Source of the DNA: an uncultured Bacteroidales bacterium
Lineage (GTDB): Bacteria; Bacteroidota; Bacteroidia; Bacteroidales; F082
Assembly (NCBI GenBank): GCA_900317155.1
Contig: ONFO01000026.1
Location: 1-45,969, forward strand
DNA: 45,969 nucleotides
Reading direction: 5' to 3'
A program made the translations under genes and the position numbers. A model generated the notes under the pieces. That model was not told the DNA's origin. It did no database searches and saw only the letters and a list, made by a program, of their open reading frames with translations. Below are positions 15,638 through 24,487 of the stretch, in pieces (within the stretch, counting starts at the first letter, position 1; each line of letters opens with the position of its first letter).

Positions 15638-18517
15638 TTATTTTGATATGATGAATTTCTTGGAGCTGGTGATTCCATGATGACTGAAGACCATGAGATA
15701 AATCCCATTCGGATAATTGCTTAACTTATAATAGTAAGGGTTGTTGGGCGTAGCTGAAAGTTGGAATTGATCAATAAGTAATCCTGTCATGTTGTAGATT
15801 TTGACATCTACCATTCCTGCCAAATCGTTGGTGTTGATGCGCATCTCGCCATTGTTGGGGTTGGGGATGATATCAAATGAACCAGTCGAAGTGCCGTCTT
15901 CCAGCCCATAAAATGTGCAGAGCAGCCAGAAGCGTCGTTCAATGTTGCCTTCTAAATCGCATGGACTGAATACCTTGGCCTTGAGCCAAACGGTGTCTTC
16001 CACTCGCTCGATTACGAAAACTCTGCAACAGGCATTTTTCTCACCAAAAGGATGTAATATCCAGTTGCATTTGGTTCCCAAACTCCAGGAAACAGAGTCC
16101 CATTCGTTGCCTACAATACTGTCGCTCAGCATGAAGTCATAGGAGTTAATGTTGAATTCGGTGGCTGTGATAACCAAGTGCGGGACAATATTATTGGTAT
16201 CCATAGGGAAAATAGGAGTGGGATGTGGCGATAAGCTCATGCTTAATTCGAGATGGACGATGCTGTCGCAACCCAAGGAGTTGGGGATGGTGTCGGTGTA
16301 AAAACCAGGCTGGTCATAGAAATGTCCATGCCAGAACAATCCTGTGCAACTGCCTGTCAAGGTGTCGGTGTCTCCTTCTACAATATTAGAGAGGGTCAGG
16401 TGAAGGGTGACAATACTGTCGCATCCGGAAGACGAGACGAAAGTTTGGTCATAGATTCCGTCTTCGGTATAGGTGATGTCGTTCCAGGTGTAGGATTCGG
16501 AGCACGTGATTTGCACTAGTGTGTCGGGGTTGAAAATGCGGTCGGAAACGACAAGGTGCAAATCGATAACGCTGTCGCAGCCTTGTGATGTCGGCTCACT
16601 GATTTGCTGGTCGTAAACGCCGGGGTGGTCATACACGAAACTGAAACCGTATTCATTGTAAGTCTCAGGCTCGCCTCTCCAGCATCGCGCATCGTTGTAT
16701 GAGGCATAGTACCCAGGCAGTGCGGTGACGTAAACCAACAGACTGTCTTTGCAGATGGGGTGGACAGGATTGTCAATCTCAGTTCCAAGGATGGTGTCGT
16801 TGGTGATGATAACATTGAGCCCATGGTCAGTATAAACAAAGCCTTTGCATACTTCAATCTCCTCAGTGACGAGTTTCTTTCGGGTGTCGACATAGTAGTG
16901 TGAGACGTCGTTTGCCATCGGGCCCTTGGCAGTGGCTGTGAGCACCACTTCATAGACGCGTTTTTCGGCGTATGTGTGGTTGACCGGATTCTGTGTGCTG
17001 GTTGTGCCATCACCAAAATCCCATACGATGGAGGCATTTTCCAAATTGACTTCTGCCTCGAAGGTGATGGTGGCGTCTGGACAGTATTCGTAGGTGCCCT
17101 GCTTGGGGACGAAAGTCTCGTTCATGTTGACTCTTGTGCTGAGGTCGATGGCTTTTGAGCCAACGAGATAGGCATATCCTTTGGCGATGCCGAACCCATA
17201 AACGTGGGCGTTGAAACCACCGAAGCATTCCAGATGGTGGACACCATGGGAGATGTTTTGGCGGGTGAAGCTGTAGCTATCAGTGCCGTTGACGTCTTCG
17301 AATTGGCTGGCAGGGATAAGGTTGCCGTCCAACAATACGGTGCCGACATCACTTTTGTTCACGATAATATTGACGTGGTGGGTGTCAATGTTGATGTTTT
17401 CGTTGTTGAACGTGGAGAAGGTGATTTCATCGATGCGCTGTTCGATGGGGGCAATCCAAACTACCGAAGGGTCTCCAATGGAATTGCCGCCACGGGTTGT
17501 GTTGTAAAGATACACAGCTGCAGGTCCTGAACATTCGATGAAACACGACTTTTCCGTGTTTTCCAGAGGGAAGATGTGTGATTCGTTGCTGCCAAGGGTA
17601 GCGATAAGCTCTCCATTCTTGCGTATTTCATTGTTGTCGAAGGCAGAGGTGATTTTCACGTAATCTTTTTCGCGCTCAAGAGAGCAGGTCACTACAAACT
17701 TTTTGCCCCACGACTGCAAGGGCATGGCCTGCTCGAAAATATGGTCGAAGCTGCTTCCGCTAGTGGGCACAGAAGTCAAAGTGTTGCCATTGAAGACTGC
17801 GAAGGGCTTGCTGTCGTGTGAAGTCACGCGTGAACCGCTAAGGTCGCGTTGATGGTTGTCTTGTGCATTGTCTGAACGAACTTGGTAGACTTGTCCTCTG
17901 TCCAAGTTGATGGTGAGGGTTTGGCCAGCCTGGTGACCTGAAAGGGTTTTTGCTGCTGGTGTGATGTCGATAGTGGTGCCGTCTTCGGTTGCCACAATCA
18001 GAAATGCACTGGTTTGGTTCACTTTCTGGTATTGGCTTCCTGGTGCATACGATTGGTCGTAGGTCTGGATAATGTAGTCGTCGGCTAGACTTTGTGTGGG
18101 CAACACATAAGAGGCATCGAAAGAGAGGTGGGCAATGTTGGTGCAGAAAACCGAGACTGTGTCATTGGTGACGACTTGCAATCCTCTGTTCAATACTTGT
18201 TCAGAGGTGGCATCTACATAAGCTTGGTCTTCGGGGATATTAACCGTTGTGATGTTGTTGGCTTGCACGTCGAAGGAGGTGGTCCAACCTGTATTTGGAT
18301 TGGTGATGGTGCCGTTGCAATCACGTTTCGCGCTAATGAGTAATTGGGTGAGAATCCAGTTGCCGTCATTGGGCGCTTGGGGATGGTACTTGTGGCCATT
18401 ACTCATGAAGGATACCCAAAACTCCGTACCTTGCGTGGATGCATCTTGAGCAAAGGAAGGAAAATATGTGGAAAAGAGAACCGTAAATATCAAAATGGTA
18501 AGCTTAAGCTGTTTCAT
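15638..18517 (-). CDS. IgGFc-binding-like T9SS surface protein, array member 6
   Basis: This 959-aa protein has a signal peptide 1-23 (PSFA-Q). Residues ~26-460 match the IgGFc-binding-protein N-terminal region found in bacterial surface proteins (STQGTEFWVSFMSNG, VSVFCTNIAHLSFDASYVLP, ending GFNAHVYGFGIAKGYAYLVGS). A PKD-type domain follows (~470-560, VWDFGDGTTSTQNPVNHTY), then four GCDS-type repeats (~575-760), the shared ~110-aa module (~763-876) and a T9SS sorting domain (IIPNPNNGEM, ending KKFIISK). In the shared module this copy is the most divergent: CHWDS is replaced by NEWDS. It is the last gene of the six-gene array, and no terminator hairpin is obvious after it. IgG binding is a family label, not shown for this protein. 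Confidence 0.88.
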   Translation of the reverse strand: MKQLKLTILIFTVLFSTYFPSFAQDASTQGTEFWVSFMSNGHKYHPQAPNDGNWILTQLLISAKRDCNGTITNPNTGWTTSFDVQANNITTVNIPEDQAYVDATSEQVLNRGLQVVTNDTVSVFCTNIAHLSFDASYVLPTQSLADDYIIQTYDQSYAPGSQYQKVNQTSAFLIVATEDGTTIDITPAAKTLSGHQAGQTLTINLDRGQVYQVRSDNAQDNHQRDLSGSRVTSHDSKPFAVFNGNTLTSVPTSGSSFDHIFEQAMPLQSWGKKFVVTCSLEREKDYVKITSAFDNNEIRKNGELIATLGSNESHIFPLENTEKSCFIECSGPAAVYLYNTTRGGNSIGDPSVVWIAPIEQRIDEITFSTFNNENINIDTHHVNIIVNKSDVGTVLLDGNLIPASQFEDVNGTDSYSFTRQNISHGVHHLECFGGFNAHVYGFGIAKGYAYLVGSKAIDLSTRVNMNETFVPKQGTYEYCPDATITFEAEVNLENASIVWDFGDGTTSTQNPVNHTYAEKRVYEVVLTATAKGPMANDVSHYYVDTRKKLVTEEIEVCKGFVYTDHGLNVIITNDTILGTEIDNPVHPICKDSLLVYVTALPGYYASYNDARCWRGEPETYNEYGFSFVYDHPGVYDQQISEPTSQGCDSVIDLHLVVSDRIFNPDTLVQITCSESYTWNDITYTEDGIYDQTFVSSSGCDSIVTLHLTLSNIVEGDTDTLTGSCTGLFWHGHFYDQPGFYTDTIPNSLGCDSIVHLELSMSLSPHPTPIFPMDTNNIVPHLVITATEFNINSYDFMLSDSIVGNEWDSVSWSLGTKCNWILHPFGEKNACCRVFVIERVEDTVWLKAKVFSPCDLEGNIERRFWLLCTFYGLEDGTSTGSFDIIPNPNNGEMRINTNDLAGMVDVKIYNMTGLLIDQFQLSATPNNPYYYKLSNYPNGIYLMVFSHHGITSSKKFIISK

Positions 18518-18584
18518 GGCATTAATGGTTTTAATCTATAATTATGCCGCTAAAATAAATAAAATCCATTTTCAACTTTATATT

Positions 18585-21359
18585 TTACCGAATAATTATT
18601 ACTTTTTTTGTCAAGATTGTGTTTTTGCATGAGGCAACGAACAGATAGGGCCCATCATTGGGCAATTTGCATTGGTAGGGCAGGGAATAAGTGTCAGTCT
18701 CACTGATGACCTGGAATTGGTCAATCAAACGGCCACGCATGTCGTAAACTTTGAGGTCGATTTCACCTATGAGGTTCTCAAAGTTCAGGTGCATTTGCCC
18801 ATGGTTGGGATTAGGGGTGACGGTGAAGGTTACAGAGTTTGTCGAAAGATTGTCCTCGTCCAAACCATAGAACGACGAAATGAGCCAGTAGCGTCGCTCA
18901 ACGCCTTGCAGAAAACAATTATTGAACACTTTGGCATTCAGCCAAACGGTGTCGTCCACATGGTTCAAGACATAAATCTTGCAATTCTTTCCAATGGGAT
19001 TGGTGGTCGAGTCGGGTTCAATTATCCATTGAACTTCAGGATTTTCGAAAGTCCACCTGATGGAATCCCAATGGCAAGAGCTGTTGTCGTCCCATAAGGT
19101 GAAGTCGTAGGAGCTGATGAAGAACTCGTTTGGTATTACAACCCAATGGGGAGCAGCGTTTTCTGGATCTTTAGGGTAGATTTCGGTGGGATTGGGCGTA
19201 TAGTCCAGCTCAAGGTTGAGATGGGTGATGGTGTAGCATCCTTCTTCGTTGGGAATGGTGTCGGTGTATTGCCCTGACTCGTAATAGGTCTTGCCGTGCC
19301 ATTCATAGGAATCACAATACCCACTTTCGTCTATCGGTTCCTCCTCGTTGAGGTCGCCTACTTCCAGAATAAGCTTGACCTGCCTGTCGCAACCATATTG
19401 GTTTGGACTAATGTAGAAGTCAGTGTAGTTTCCAGGTTGGTCATAATATAGGTTAAAGCCATGTTCCGTATAGGTGTCAGGACCCGTGAAGCATACATAG
19501 TCGGAGATGGTGCTGTCGCTGACAGGATAGCATGTGATGGCCACGTTGACTATGCTAATGCAGTCAGGGTTGGGGCCTGGTTGTTCGCGGCTCAAGATGG
19601 TGTCGTGCTCAATAAGGACATCGTTGAATCCGTGACCCGAATAGTGTTGTCCGGCGCAAATCTCGTCTGCGAAGTTCTGATCCTGCTCTTGCCGTGCATC
19701 AATGTAGAAGAGTGAGGCGTTGCTTGACGATGAGCCTCCGCAGGGGTTTTCTCCCGAGTTTACGGTCAGTGTGGCGGTGAAGAAATCGTTTGTCGCATAG
19801 GTGTGGACAACGGGGTTGTCGGTACTGGTGGTACCATCGCCGAAGTCCCAAAGCAAGTTGTAGTCGTTCAGGCTGATTTCGGCAGCGAAGGAGATAGGGT
19901 CAAGGGTGCAGTTGCTAATGGTGTCTTGAGGTTGGATGACGACATCGTCGATGATGAGCGTGGTGGAGAGGTCGGTAGCCTTCGATCCCACCAAATAGGC
20001 ATAACCTCTATCACTGCCAAAGCCATAAACATGAGCATTGAAGCCGTTTGGACAAGCGATATGGTGTACGTTGTGACTGATTCCCTTCCTGACGAAACTG
20101 TATTCCTCATTGCCGCTTACTCGCTCAAATTGGTTGGAAGGAATGGGAGTGTTGTCGAAGAGCACATTGTTGATGTCTTGAGTGGCGACTATGATATTGA
20201 CGTATTGGTTGTTGATGGAAGAATTATGCTCTGCGTCGCCTGAGAATGTGGTGAAGGTGACTTCGGTCATCCTTTGTTCAACGGGTGAAATCCACAGCAT
20301 GGAAGGGTCACCGTTGTGGGAAAATCCTGGGTCGTCTGAACTTGTGGTGTTAAAGAGATAAACGGCACTGGGTGCGGTGGCTTCAATATAGCATGACTTG
20401 TCGCTGGAACTGAGCTCGAAGCTGTACGATTCGTAGGCTTGCAGCGTGGCCACTTCCGTCCCGTTTTTTTTGATGGTGTTGTCGTTAGCCGAGGAGGTGA
20501 TTTTCACGAAATCGCGATGACGTGATGAGGATTGCGTTACCACGAACTTCTTTCCCCACGAACGTAACGGCATGGCCTGCTCAAAGATGTGGTCGTATCC
20601 GTTGTCAACGTCGGGAATGGTTGTGAGTGTGTTGCCGTTGAAGACGGCAATGGGCTTGCAGTCGCGTGAGGTGACGCGACTCCCGCTAAGGTCTCGCTGG
20701 TTGCCGTTTGTGGTTGAACGCACTTGGTACGACTCGCCTTTTTGCAATGTGACACTAAACTCTTCATTAGCAGGCTTTCCGCTTATCGTTTTTGCCGAAG
20801 GGGTGATATCAACGATAGTGTTATCCTCTGTAGCCACGATAAGGAAGGCACTACTAAGATAGTTTGAGATATTTTGCGCGAAATAAGAATCGTAGGAAGT
20901 GGACTGCTCATAGGTTTGTATGATATAGTCGTCAGCCAAAGCTTGGATAGGGAGGACATACGAGGCATCGAATGAGTTGGTCGCAATGTTAGTGCAATAC
21001 ACCGAGACCGTATCGGTGGTGATGATTTGTAGGCCTTTGTCGTTGGCAGTCTCGTATGCAAAGGTCTCATTATAGCCTTGAATCTCGGGGATGTCGATGG
21101 AAGTGATGTTGTTGGCCGTCACGTTGAAGTTATGACTCCAGCCGGTTTGGGGATTGCTGATGGTGCCAGAACAGTCGTGCTTCGAACTGATCATCAGTTG
21201 CGTGAGTAAATAATGCGTACTAGCATTGGTTTTGAATCCATTTCCCATGAAGGACACCCAAAACTCCTTGCCTTGGGTTGAGATTTCTTGGGCTTTACCG
21301 TTTATTGCAAAGAGGGTAAATAGGACGAAAAGTAGCGAATGTAGTTTGTTTCGTTTCAT
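18585..21359 (-). CDS. IgGFc-binding-like T9SS surface protein, array member 5
   Basis: This 924-aa protein has a signal peptide ending NGKA-Q and an IgGFc-binding-like region ~25-470 (STQGKEFWVSFMGNG, VSVYCTNIATNSFDASYVLP, CPNGFNAHVYGFGSDRGYAY). A PKD-type domain (LLWDFGDGTTSTDNPVVHTY) and three degenerate GCDS-type repeats follow. The shared module is at ~721-835 (NPTEIYPKDPENAAPHWVV to SFYGLDED), then a sorting domain (VTPNPNHGQM, ending KKVIIIR). The shared module is close at the DNA level to that of the next gene upstream (19018-19096 against 21843-21920). It lies 67 nt upstream of the 15638 gene and 61 nt downstream of the 21421 gene, so co-transcription is likely. It is presumably on the cell surface; the ligand is unknown. 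Confidence 0.88.
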   Translation of the reverse strand: MKRNKLHSLLFVLFTLFAINGKAQEISTQGKEFWVSFMGNGFKTNASTHYLLTQLMISSKHDCSGTISNPQTGWSHNFNVTANNITSIDIPEIQGYNETFAYETANDKGLQIITTDTVSVYCTNIATNSFDASYVLPIQALADDYIIQTYEQSTSYDSYFAQNISNYLSSAFLIVATEDNTIVDITPSAKTISGKPANEEFSVTLQKGESYQVRSTTNGNQRDLSGSRVTSRDCKPIAVFNGNTLTTIPDVDNGYDHIFEQAMPLRSWGKKFVVTQSSSRHRDFVKITSSANDNTIKKNGTEVATLQAYESYSFELSSSDKSCYIEATAPSAVYLFNTTSSDDPGFSHNGDPSMLWISPVEQRMTEVTFTTFSGDAEHNSSINNQYVNIIVATQDINNVLFDNTPIPSNQFERVSGNEEYSFVRKGISHNVHHIACPNGFNAHVYGFGSDRGYAYLVGSKATDLSTTLIIDDVVIQPQDTISNCTLDPISFAAEISLNDYNLLWDFGDGTTSTDNPVVHTYATNDFFTATLTVNSGENPCGGSSSSNASLFYIDARQEQDQNFADEICAGQHYSGHGFNDVLIEHDTILSREQPGPNPDCISIVNVAITCYPVSDSTISDYVCFTGPDTYTEHGFNLYYDQPGNYTDFYISPNQYGCDRQVKLILEVGDLNEEEPIDESGYCDSYEWHGKTYYESGQYTDTIPNEEGCYTITHLNLELDYTPNPTEIYPKDPENAAPHWVVIPNEFFISSYDFTLWDDNSSCHWDSIRWTFENPEVQWIIEPDSTTNPIGKNCKIYVLNHVDDTVWLNAKVFNNCFLQGVERRYWLISSFYGLDEDNLSTNSVTFTVTPNPNHGQMHLNFENLIGEIDLKVYDMRGRLIDQFQVISETDTYSLPYQCKLPNDGPYLFVASCKNTILTKKVIIIR

Positions 21360-21420
21360 GGCAGAAGGGTTTAGCTATTATTAATTAGGTGCAGCCCTCG
21401 ACTATGGAATAACAGACTTT

Positions 21421-24400
21421 TTAGTTTATGACGATTTTTTTGCTAATAGTGCCTCCTTTGCTAGTGACGATGAAACAATATATGCCTTTTACCGGGGTCT
21501 TGAACTGGTATGGCATCTCGGAATCAGTGGCTTGGAACTGGTCGATAAGTATGCCTCGCATGTCGTAAACCCTCACTTCGAGATGGTCTGTGAAGTTGTT
21601 AAATGACAAGAGCATTTGACCATTGTTGGGATTGGGTACGACATCGAAGTCCACGTCTCCAGGACCTATCGAAGGATTGTCCTCGTCCAAACCATAGAAC
21701 GAGCAGATGAACCAATAGCGGCGCTCAATGCCTTGCGGATGGCATTTGTTGTAGACTTTGGCACTCAGCCAAACGGTGTCGTCCACTTTGTTCAAGACAT
21801 AAATCTTGCAGTTTTTTCCAACAGGAATTGTGGTCGAGTCAGGTTCAATTATCCATTGAACCTCAGGGTTTTCGAAAGTCCACCTGATGGAATCCCAATG
21901 GCAAGAGCTGTTGTTGTCCCAGAAAGTGAAGTCATAGGAGTTGATTTGGAATTCAGTCGCCGTCACTACCCAATGGGGTGCAGTGTTTTCGGGATCTTTG
22001 GGGTAGATGTCGGTGGGGTTAGGTGTATATTCCAAGTCGAGGTCGAGGTAAATGGTACTGTCGCAGCCCAAGGCAGTCGACAGGGTCTTTTGATAGAAGC
22101 CCGAAGTGGTATAGTCTGTGTCAATCCAATGGTAGGAGTTACATTCTGATACATTGATGGTAGTGCCTTCCACATTGCCTGAGAGAGTCAGATGACAGTC
22201 AACGATGCTGTCGCAACCATCGTATGTGGTAAACTGCTGTTGATAGGTACCGGTCTGTGAATAGTCTTGTCCGTTCCAATGGAAAACTCCACAAGTGATG
22301 GTGTCGAAGCTGGTGTATTGCGGATGTCCCATGGTGAGATGCAAGGTGACGATGCTGTCGCAACCACCTTGCGAGGTGTAATAACGCTCATAATCACCCG
22401 AAGTGGAATAGGTTTGCCCGTCCCAGATATAGCCGTTACCGCATTCGTGGTGGTCGAATTCATAGGTGATTTGGTCGGCTACCGTTAGGTGCAGGTTGAT
22501 GATGCTGTCGCAGCCGTTGGCGGTCATCAGGCTAAGTTGCTGGTCGTAGGTGCCAGGATGGTCATATTGGAAACTGAAGCCATGGTCGTCATAGAACCCG
22601 GGTTGGCCTTGCCAGCAGCGGCTGTCGTTGATGGGAATGTGGTAGTTCTGGTGTGCGGTGATGTAAACGAGGAGCGAGTCTTTGCATTCGCTGTGGACTG
22701 GGTTGTCTTGCAAACGGGCCAAAATCGTGTCGTTGTTGATAAGTATGTTGCTGAAACCGTACCCTGAGTAAAGCTCGCCAGCGCAAGTTTGATCATTCTC
22801 GGTGACGTATTGTTGTCTGGTGTCCACGAAAAAGTGTGTGGTGTTGCTTGACGATCCTGAGCATCCGCCTTCAATATTGGTAATCACCAAGGAGACATTG
22901 TAGATGCGCCTTTCATTAAAGGTATGTGTCACCTGGTTGGAGTTGCTGGTGGTGCCGTCGTCAAAATCCCAAACGAGCTCATAGTCTGGTATATTGACTT
23001 CCACATTGAAGAGGATGGGTGAGTCGACGCAATAGAGGAAGGTCTCGTCAGGGAGCATCACTTCGTCATTAAGTGTCAGGCTGGTGCTCAAGTTGATGGC
23101 ATTGGAGCCGACTAGGTAGGCATATCCTTTGGCTTGGCCGAAACCATACACATGGGCGTTGAAGCCATTGGGGCAGGTGATGTGATGCACGCCATGGGAG
23201 ATGTCCATGCGTACGAAGCTGTAATCACTGTTGCCTTGAACACGGTTAAACAGCAGTGGCGAGATTTGGTTGCCATCAAAATACACCTGAGCGATATCTT
23301 CAGTGTTAACGATAATGTTGACACTGTGGATTTCAATGTTGATGTCGGGGTGGTCGAAAGTGGAGAAGGTCACGTCGCTGATTCGTTGCTCCACGGGTGC
23401 AATCCATACCATCGAAGGGTCGCCCAATCCACCTAGCCAGTTTTGGTCGTAGCTCGAGTTGTTGAACAGGTAGACGGCACAAGGTTGGGTGGCTTCAAGA
23501 AAACACGAGCCTTCCGTCTCAAGCATTGAGAAGGTGTACGACTGTCCTGCCCTCAAATTAACAAGAGGCTCTCCGTTCATGGTGATATCATTGTCATTGG
23601 CACTCGAAGTGATTTTGATGAAGTCGCGGTTGCGGTTACGCGAGCTGGTCACTACGAAGTTTTTGCCCCACGAGTGTAAAGGCATGGCTTGCTCGAACAC
23701 ATGGTCTAATCCATTGCCTTGGTTGGTAGGGATGCAGGTGAGGGTGTTGCCATTGAAGACGGCGATGCGCTTGCAGTCGCTTGACAGGATCTTTGTTCCA
23801 CTGAGGTCACGCAGGCTGCCCGTTCTCATCGACCTGACATGATAGGTCTCCCCGGCATTCATCGTGATGGTGAAGGTTTGTCCGGCTTCATGCCCGCCTA
23901 AAGTGGCGACGGAAGGGGTAATGTCAATTTCAGTATTGTCTTCTGTGGCTACGATGAGGAAAGCACTGGTCTCATTGTTGTAAGCATAGGGGTTGGAGTT
24001 GGGTGAAATGGACTGGTCGTAGGTTTGGATGATGTATTCGTCCCCCAAGCTCTCGGTAGGCAATACAAACGAGGCGTCGAAGGAAACATTGGCAATATTG
24101 GTACAATAGACCGAGATGGTGTCGTTGGCTTCCACCTTGATGCCTTTTTGCGTGATGGTTTCATAAGTGTATTGGTCGTGATAGCCTTGCTCCTCTGGGA
24201 TTTCCACAGTGGTAATGTTGTTGGCTCTGACGGTAAAGTCTCGTGACCATCCTGTCAAGGGGTTGGTGACGGTGCCGCTACAGTCACGTTTGGCGCTGAT
24301 GAGCACTTGGTTGATGATCCAACCGCCTTCAGGGTGATCTCTGAACCCATTGTGCATAAACGACAGCCAAAACTCCTTTCCTTGGGTGGATGTGTTCTGC

Positions 24401-24468
24401 GCCATCGTGTTAGGGGTGCAGAACACAACCAAAAAACAAATAACCAAAATCGTATTAAGGCGCTTCAT
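21421..24468 (-). CDS. IgGFc-binding-like T9SS surface protein, array member 4
   Basis: The protein has 1015 aa. I chose the Met at 24468 (MKRLNTILVICFLVVFC, signal peptide to TMA-Q) because the longer frame from 24504 adds 12 polar residues before the signal and overlaps the preceding gene. The IgGFc-binding-like region is ~25-465. A PKD-type domain (LVWDFDDGTTSNSNQVTHTF) is followed by five GCDS-type repeats, the most among the three IgGFc members (GCDSIINLHLTV, GCDSIVTLHLTM, GCDSIVDCHLTL, GCDSTIYLDLDL and an ECKDS form). The shared module is at ~814-929, then a sorting domain (VVPNPNNGQM, ending KKIVIN). It lies 19 nt after the stop of the 24488 gene, the tightest spacing in the array, and marks the junction between the two front-end types. 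Confidence 0.88.
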   Translation of the reverse strand: MKRLNTILVICFLVVFCTPNTMAQNTSTQGKEFWLSFMHNGFRDHPEGGWIINQVLISAKRDCSGTVTNPLTGWSRDFTVRANNITTVEIPEEQGYHDQYTYETITQKGIKVEANDTISVYCTNIANVSFDASFVLPTESLGDEYIIQTYDQSISPNSNPYAYNNETSAFLIVATEDNTEIDITPSVATLGGHEAGQTFTITMNAGETYHVRSMRTGSLRDLSGTKILSSDCKRIAVFNGNTLTCIPTNQGNGLDHVFEQAMPLHSWGKNFVVTSSRNRNRDFIKITSSANDNDITMNGEPLVNLRAGQSYTFSMLETEGSCFLEATQPCAVYLFNNSSYDQNWLGGLGDPSMVWIAPVEQRISDVTFSTFDHPDINIEIHSVNIIVNTEDIAQVYFDGNQISPLLFNRVQGNSDYSFVRMDISHGVHHITCPNGFNAHVYGFGQAKGYAYLVGSNAINLSTSLTLNDEVMLPDETFLYCVDSPILFNVEVNIPDYELVWDFDDGTTSNSNQVTHTFNERRIYNVSLVITNIEGGCSGSSSNTTHFFVDTRQQYVTENDQTCAGELYSGYGFSNILINNDTILARLQDNPVHSECKDSLLVYITAHQNYHIPINDSRCWQGQPGFYDDHGFSFQYDHPGTYDQQLSLMTANGCDSIINLHLTVADQITYEFDHHECGNGYIWDGQTYSTSGDYERYYTSQGGCDSIVTLHLTMGHPQYTSFDTITCGVFHWNGQDYSQTGTYQQQFTTYDGCDSIVDCHLTLSGNVEGTTINVSECNSYHWIDTDYTTSGFYQKTLSTALGCDSTIYLDLDLEYTPNPTDIYPKDPENTAPHWVVTATEFQINSYDFTFWDNNSSCHWDSIRWTFENPEVQWIIEPDSTTIPVGKNCKIYVLNKVDDTVWLSAKVYNKCHPQGIERRYWFICSFYGLDEDNPSIGPGDVDFDVVPNPNNGQMLLSFNNFTDHLEVRVYDMRGILIDQFQATDSEMPYQFKTPVKGIYCFIVTSKGGTISKKIVIN

Positions 24469-24487
24469 AATCGTTGTAGGATAGATG

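Noticed and set aside
15638-24468. Claim that members 4-6 bind IgG
   Set aside because: The domain name derives from a eukaryotic mucin-like protein. Binding has to be shown, and sequence similarity alone does not support a ligand.
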